DNA from: DTDX01 sp964608455
GTDB lineage: Archaea > Thermoproteota > Bathyarchaeia > 40CM-2-53-6 > DTDX01
Direction: 5' to 3'
Assembly: GCA_964608455.1 (NCBI GenBank)
Contig: CAZSNM010000007.1
Location: forward strand, 1-54,112
Length of the DNA stretch: 54,112 nt
Shown here piece after piece: positions 50,610 to 54,112 of this stretch (within the stretch, counting starts at the first letter, position 1; each line of letters opens with the position of its first letter). The translations under genes and the position numbers were made by a program. The notes beneath the pieces are model-generated. The model ran no database searches, was not told where the DNA came from, and worked only from the letters and a program-made list of their open reading frames with translations.

Positions 50610-51392
50610 TTATTTTCCAAATCTTCTTTTTCTCTGTTGGTAAGTTCGTATAGCTCTTAAAAAATCTATTTTTCTAAAATCTGGCCAATAAACATCTAAA
50701 AAACTAAGTTCGCTATAAGCTGATTGCCATAAAAGAAAACCGCTTAATCTTTCTTCTCCAGAAGTTCTTATAATTAAATCTGGATATGGATTAGGTAAAT
50801 GCGCTGTATATAAATGTTCTTTAAATAAATCTTCATTTATATCTTCAATAGAAATTTCTTTGCGTAAAACTTTTTCAGCTATTTTCTTTGTAGCATCAAT
50901 AATTTCGATTCTGCCACCATAGGCTATAGCAATATTAAGATAATATTGATTATAGTTTTTTGTTGTTTCTTCAAGTCTTTTTAGGTTTTCTCTTAAGCTT
51001 TCAGGAAGAAGCTCTATTCTGCCTAAAGCTTTAACTCTAATTTTATGAGTGTGAATTCTAGGATCTTTTTCAAGCTTTAAAACTTCATTTTCAATAGTTT
51101 TTAATATAGCTTCAACTTCAGATTTTGACCTTTGGAAATTTTCTGTTGAAAAAGCATAAATTGTTACGGTTGTTATGCCTAATTGAAGACACCACTCTAG
51201 GAATTCCTCTCCTTTATTGGCTCCCATTAAATATCCAGCTTCTAAAGATAAATCTTTTTTTGCAGCCCATCTTCTATTTCCATCAAGAATAACAGCTACA
51301 TGATTAGGGATATCTTTAGATTTAACTTGATTAAATAACCATTTTTCATAAAGCTTATAAACACCTAAAAGTTTTAAAAGCTTTGAAAGCAA
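50610..51392 (-). CDS. uppS: Cis-prenyltransferase (undecaprenyl/polyprenyl diphosphate synthase family)
   Basis: Extends allylic prenyl diphosphates with cis units to make the dolichol-type carrier used in glycosylation. In 260 residues: ILDGNRRWAAKKD (Asp37 binds the diphosphate), GEEFLEWCLQLGITTVTIYAFSTENFQR, YGGRIEIIDA, LPNPYPDLIIRTSGEERLSGFLLWQSAYSEL. The start is TTG. It lies 14 bases after the nucleoside phosphorylase gene. Confidence 0.93.
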   Translation of the reverse strand: MLSKLLKLLGVYKLYEKWLFNQVKSKDIPNHVAVILDGNRRWAAKKDLSLEAGYLMGANKGEEFLEWCLQLGITTVTIYAFSTENFQRSKSEVEAILKTIENEVLKLEKDPRIHTHKIRVKALGRIELLPESLRENLKRLEETTKNYNQYYLNIAIAYGGRIEIIDATKKIAEKVLRKEISIEDINEDLFKEHLYTAHLPNPYPDLIIRTSGEERLSGFLLWQSAYSELSFLDVYWPDFRKIDFLRAIRTYQQRKRRFGK

Positions 51393-51406
51393 TTTATGTC
51401 CCTTTT

Positions 51407-52186
51407 TTAAATTTCAGCCTCCTCTAAAGATTTAGAGCATCCACACATGCGTTTTTCAGGAATTTTCTTTATAGTTTCATTTAAAATTAATCTTATATAT
51501 GGAAGAATTTTTTGAGCTGTTTTAAAAACTTCCGAAGCTGTTAATCTATTTTGAAGTCCAGCTGCCATATTTGATATAAATCCTAAACTTGCATAGCATA
51601 ATCCTGCTTCTCTAGCTAAAAAAGCTTCTGGTGCACCTGTCATTCCAACAGCATCGCAACCTAAAATTTTCATCATTTTTATTTCAGCTGGTGTTTCAAA
51701 TCTTGGTCCTTCAGTGCATACTAATACTCCTTCCCAAAAATTTAATTTAAAACTTTTAATTGAAGCAATTAAAGCTTCTCTTAATTCTTTGCAATAAATG
51801 TTGCTGCAATCCACATGAATAACTTTTCCTTCATCAAAAAATGTTTGAATTCGAGTTTTTGTAAAATCTATTAAATCAAATGGAATAAAAAATTCTCCAG
51901 GTTTATATTTTTCATTTATTGCACCTACAGCATTTGTTGCCAATACTCTTTTTACACCTAAAGTTTTAAGAGCCCAAATGTTAGCTCTATAGTTTATTTT
52001 ATGAGGGGGAATAGCATGAGTTACACCATGCCGAGCTAAAAAAGCAATTTTTCTATTATTAATTTCTCCAATAAAAACTTTTGGTGTAAAACCATATGGT
52101 GTTTCAACTTCAATTGCTTCTTTTTCCTCTAAAAGTTTTTCTAAACCTGAACCGCCAATAATGCCTATTTCAATATTAGAGTGCAT
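51407..52186 (-). CDS. S-methyl-5'-thioadenosine/-inosine phosphorylase family protein
   Basis: Cleaves methylthio-nucleosides or purine nucleosides with phosphate, in methionine or purine salvage. In about 259 residues: IGIIGGSGLEKL, ARHGVTHAIPPHKINYRANIWAL, LATNAVGAINEKYKPGEFF, CTEGPRFETPAEI, AVGMTGAPEAFLAREAGLCYA, SNMAAG. The C-terminus has an unusual CGCSK motif (disulfide-prone cysteines are known in archaeal MTAPs). Adenosine versus inosine preference cannot be decided by eye. ATG 52186 is preferred over TTG 52198. Confidence 0.9.
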   Translation of the reverse strand: MHSNIEIGIIGGSGLEKLLEEKEAIEVETPYGFTPKVFIGEINNRKIAFLARHGVTHAIPPHKINYRANIWALKTLGVKRVLATNAVGAINEKYKPGEFFIPFDLIDFTKTRIQTFFDEGKVIHVDCSNIYCKELREALIASIKSFKLNFWEGVLVCTEGPRFETPAEIKMMKILGCDAVGMTGAPEAFLAREAGLCYASLGFISNMAAGLQNRLTASEVFKTAQKILPYIRLILNETIKKIPEKRMCGCSKSLEEAEI

Positions 52187-52198
52187 TTTAATCAACAC

Positions 52199-53068
52199 TT
52201 AAATAAGGCCTTTTTCCATTAAAACTTTAAATTCTTCAAGAGATAATTTTTTCTTTTCTTTCAGTTTTTTCGAAGCTGCTTCAGCAATAGCCTCTTTTAA
52301 TTTGTTTTCTTTAGCTTGTTTTGCAGCTTCAACTTGCATTTTTAATTTTCTTTGCAATCCTTTTAGTTTTGCTATGCATTCTATATGCTGAAATTGTAAT
52401 TCATTTAATTCAGTTTTAATTTTAATGTAGTTTTTATGAGCTTCATCAGCTTCCTTTTTTATTTTGTTTGCTTCTTCAACCGCCTTAATCATTTTTTGAT
52501 GATAAACTTCGCTTTCATCAGCTAACTTAACAATTTTTTTATGAATTTCCTCAGCTTCAGAATTTAATTGGTTTATTTCATTTCTTAAATTGTTTATTTT
52601 CTCTTTTAATTCTGAAGCAGCTTTTTGAAGAGAAAACTTAACTTCCAAGTTTTTTATCTGCTCTATAATTTCTTTTTCTGCTTCCTTAGGAAGCGGAAAA
52701 GTTTGAATTTTCCATTCAAGCTCCTCTATTTGATTTTTAGTTTTTTCGCAATCTCCAAAGCAATCTTTAGAAAAACTTTTTAATTTTTCATTTAAAGTTT
52801 TAAGTTCCTCTTTTTTTTCAGCAACTTTTTTTCTTAAAGCATCTCGTTGAGTTTTTAAATCTTTAACTTGAGTATTTATTTCGTCTCTTTTAGCTTTTAA
52901 AGCTAAAGCTTCCTCTTTAAATTTTTTAAATTCTTTATTAAAGGTTTCTCTTCTATTAAGCCAATTTTCCATTTCAGATGTTAGAGCTTCCTTTCTTTTT
53001 TGAAGCTCTATAGATTTCTGCTCTAAATGTTTAATTTCATTTAGTAAATCTTTAAAGCTGCTTTCCAA
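52199..53068 (-). CDS. COG1340-like archaeal coiled-coil protein
   Basis: About 289 residues, nearly all heptad-like coiled coil rich in Lys, Glu and Leu, with a break around FSKDCFGDCEKTKNQIEELEWKIQTFPLPKEAEKEI and a terminal KKKLSLEEFKVLMEKGLI. That central W-K-I-Q-T-x-P-L and the final L-S-L-E-E-F-K-x-L-x-E-K-G-L are typical of the uncharacterised archaeal COG1340 family. I favour TTG 53068, with AGAGG 8 bases ahead; TTG 53089 is possible. Function unknown; it sits with a GPN GTPase and the SMC operon. Confidence 0.82.
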   Translation of the reverse strand: MESSFKDLLNEIKHLEQKSIELQKRKEALTSEMENWLNRRETFNKEFKKFKEEALALKAKRDEINTQVKDLKTQRDALRKKVAEKKEELKTLNEKLKSFSKDCFGDCEKTKNQIEELEWKIQTFPLPKEAEKEIIEQIKNLEVKFSLQKAASELKEKINNLRNEINQLNSEAEEIHKKIVKLADESEVYHQKMIKAVEEANKIKKEADEAHKNYIKIKTELNELQFQHIECIAKLKGLQRKLKMQVEAAKQAKENKLKEAIAEAASKKLKEKKKLSLEEFKVLMEKGLI

Positions 53069-53125
53069 CTTGAAAGCCTCTTTTACCAAAATTCGTTAAA
53101 TATGAAAAATAAAAGGTTTATTAAT

Positions 53126-53887
53126 TTAGGGGATAGGTTCCTCGCCTCCACTGCAAATCCTAGTTATTGCTCCATAAACATCCATTAAACCAAAATTTGT
53201 TTTGGCTGAGGTGGGAATTAATTCTTGAATTAAATTTGTTTGAGCTAAACCTTCAATAAGCTCTTTACAAATTAAAGATTGAGTGGTTGAAGAAGCTTCT
53301 TTTAAAGCTTCTTCAAGAAGCTCAAAATCTTCACTCCATAATGTAATTAAGTTTAATTCATCCTCATTTATTAAATCAATTTTTGATAAAACATAGATTT
53401 GAGGTTGAAGGAGCCTCGTATAAACAGCTGCAGCCATGAACATGCTTGAAACAAAATTAAAAGGTTTTCTAACAAAGGGAGCATCAAAAAGATATATTAC
53501 TGTTTTAGGTTCATTTGAAAGGTTTTGAGTTATACAGGGACCGCTTTCTCTAAAAGCGAAAAGTTCAATTTGGCCCGGTGTATCCACTAAAAGAATATCT
53601 GGTGAAGCTTCTTCAACGCTTTCTCTAAGCTCATCTATATGATCAGCAATTAAATCCGCCGCCATAATTAACGCTCCATTAGGTCCAAGCTCATAATTAT
53701 GCATAATATCCTCAACATTTATTAAATCTCTAACATCTATATCTGGAGCGTAAGGTAAAAGGGTTGCTCCAGGATCTAAATTTAAAGCTACTACATTCTG
53801 CCCTTTAAGCTTTAACCATTCTTTAAAAGAACTTGTTAATAAAGATTTTCCTGAACCAGCCATTCCAACTATAAAAACTATAAACAT
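53126..53887 (-). CDS. GPN-loop GTPase
   Basis: An archaeal homolog of the eukaryotic GPN1-3 GTPases, which help assemble RNA polymerase II; the archaeal role is unclear. In 253 residues: P-loop GMAGSGKS (8-15), the family-defining GPN at 68-70 (YELGPNGALI), G3 DTPGQIE (102-108), and G4 SKID (168-171). Dimerisation places the GPN loop at the partner's active site. A GGGGGTCC stretch precedes the ATG. The coiled-coil gene follows at about 57 bases. Confidence 0.93.
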   Translation of the reverse strand: MFIVFIVGMAGSGKSLLTSSFKEWLKLKGQNVVALNLDPGATLLPYAPDIDVRDLINVEDIMHNYELGPNGALIMAADLIADHIDELRESVEEASPDILLVDTPGQIELFAFRESGPCITQNLSNEPKTVIYLFDAPFVRKPFNFVSSMFMAAAVYTRLLQPQIYVLSKIDLINEDELNLITLWSEDFELLEEALKEASSTTQSLICKELIEGLAQTNLIQELIPTSAKTNFGLMDVYGAITRICSGGEEPIP

Positions 53888-53975
53888 GCGATGGGGACCC
53901 CCTTTCTTAAATTATTTCATTAATAAACTGGTTTTGCAAAAACTTTTAAATTTATAATCAATGCTTAATTGTTTA

Positions 53976-54050
53976 TGGGCCGCTGTGAAGAGCAGGCTAG
54001 AAAATGAATTTAATGATTTTTAACTCGGGTTCTTGAGCGGCCTAAACCCA
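53976..54050. repeat. GC-rich inverted repeat in an AT-rich spacer
   Basis: GGCCGCT at 53978-53984 is matched by its reverse complement AGCGGCC at 54036-54042, with 51 bases between. TGGG (53976) and CCCA (54047-54050) also flank. The left arm and CTGTGAAGAGCAGGC lie outside any ORF and stand out from the surrounding AT-rich sequence, while the right arm falls in the tail of the partial minus-strand CDS. It might be a structured RNA or a coincidence; no known RNA family fits. Confidence 0.35.
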
Positions 54051-54112
54051 TTAACATTTTTATGAATGTTACTATTGCTGCTAAAATTTTTTCTTTACCC
54101 TCCTTTTCATTT
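54010..54112 (-). CDS. C-terminal fragment of an unidentified protein (cut by window edge)
   Basis: The minus-strand frame is open from the window edge to TAA at 54010-54012 and gives about 33 residues: a Lys/Glu stretch, then ILAAIVTFIKMLMGLGRSRT and a basic end RVKNH. A hydrophobic or amphipathic helix followed by a basic tail is seen. It is too short to assign and could be a chance frame, but orientation and position upstream of the GPN gene are compatible with a real gene. Confidence 0.35.
   Translation of the reverse strand, partial: NEKEGKEKILAAIVTFIKMLMGLGRSRTRVKNH

Noticed and set aside
53976..54043. A tRNA gene (acceptor-like GGGCCGC/GCGGCCT pairing and a GGGTTC string)
   Set aside because: Seven acceptor-like pairs can be drawn, but the D arm and anticodon arm cannot, and the T loop lacks the TTCRANN pattern at the right place. 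Part of it also reads as a protein C-terminus.
1..54112. CRISPR arrays, transposons, prophage or integrase genes
   Set aside because: No regularly spaced repeats, transposase motifs, terminal inverted repeats or phage structural genes were seen; the only longer exact repeat I noticed is the moeA 129-bp pair.

Overview
The window is a dense, strongly AT-rich stretch of archaeal chromosome. Evidence for Archaea includes aIF5A, ribosomal protein S8e, SRP19, a GPN-loop GTPase, a Clp1-type polynucleotide kinase, type-4 uracil-DNA glycosylase, the bifunctional archaeal FBP aldolase/phosphatase, archaeal TIM and a PcrB/GGGP-synthase-family enzyme. TTG and GTG starts with Shine-Dalgarno motifs are common. 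The gene mix fits an uncultivated TACK-type lineage (Bathyarchaeia-like would be my guess), but I cannot fix the taxon without a search. No CRISPR array, insertion sequence, rRNA or convincing tRNA is visible. No gene-free stretch exceeds 300 bases; the longest is about 240 bases (45442-45681).

Layout. 1-10 kb: end of purM; two PAC2 proteins and a PAC4-like protein (proteasome-assembly-chaperone relatives); family-4 UDG; two divergent histone-deacetylase-family amidohydrolases; a frame-broken alpha/beta hydrolase; Hsp20; aIF5A; Clp1-like kinase; an HD phosphohydrolase; thymidylate kinase. 10-15.5 kb: iron alcohol dehydrogenase, then an overlapping CoA-disulfide-reductase-like/membrane protein/SerA operon, then GpsA. 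15.5-21.3 kb: a PotABCD-like ABC importer facing a divergent glycerophosphodiesterase/PcrB pair, so a glycerol-phosphate theme. 21.3-26.7 kb: FBP aldolase/phosphatase, TIM, DUF89, a HAD phosphatase that seems to start at ATT, an M29-like peptidase and FdhD. 26.8-37.1 kb: HypF, a hydrogenase maturation protease, an eight-gene partial complex I operon (A, C, H, J split in two, K, M/N, L, with no B, D or I) and HypE.

37.5-40.7 kb holds the most unusual locus: a compact 646-residue SMC ATPase with Smc6-like head motifs and no visible hinge, followed with overlap or abutment by a 246-residue protein with a possible C-terminal winged helix (candidate kleisin) and a 178-residue protein resembling the MAGE/Nse3 tandem winged-helix (KITE) family. 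I read this as a candidate minimal archaeal Smc5/6-like complex. It lies only about 5 kb from a canonical smc-scpA-scpB operon (45.8-50.5 kb).

40.8-45.4 kb: two tandem moeA genes sharing a perfect 129-bp repeat (the second fused to a periplasmic-binding-like domain), a MoeB/ThiF-like E1, SRP19 and S8e. 45.7 kb: a 33-residue Cys-rich mini-protein. 45.8-53.9 kb (minus strand): ScpB, ScpA, SMC, UppS, an MTA/purine phosphorylase, a COG1340-like coiled-coil protein and a GPN GTPase, followed by the C-terminal tail of one more minus-strand gene at the window edge.

Metabolically, the window shows gluconeogenic enzymes, maturation machinery for NiFe hydrogenase and Mo/W enzymes, and a proton- or sodium-pumping membrane arm. 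The catalytic hydrogenase, formate dehydrogenase and complex I core subunits must be encoded elsewhere if they are present.
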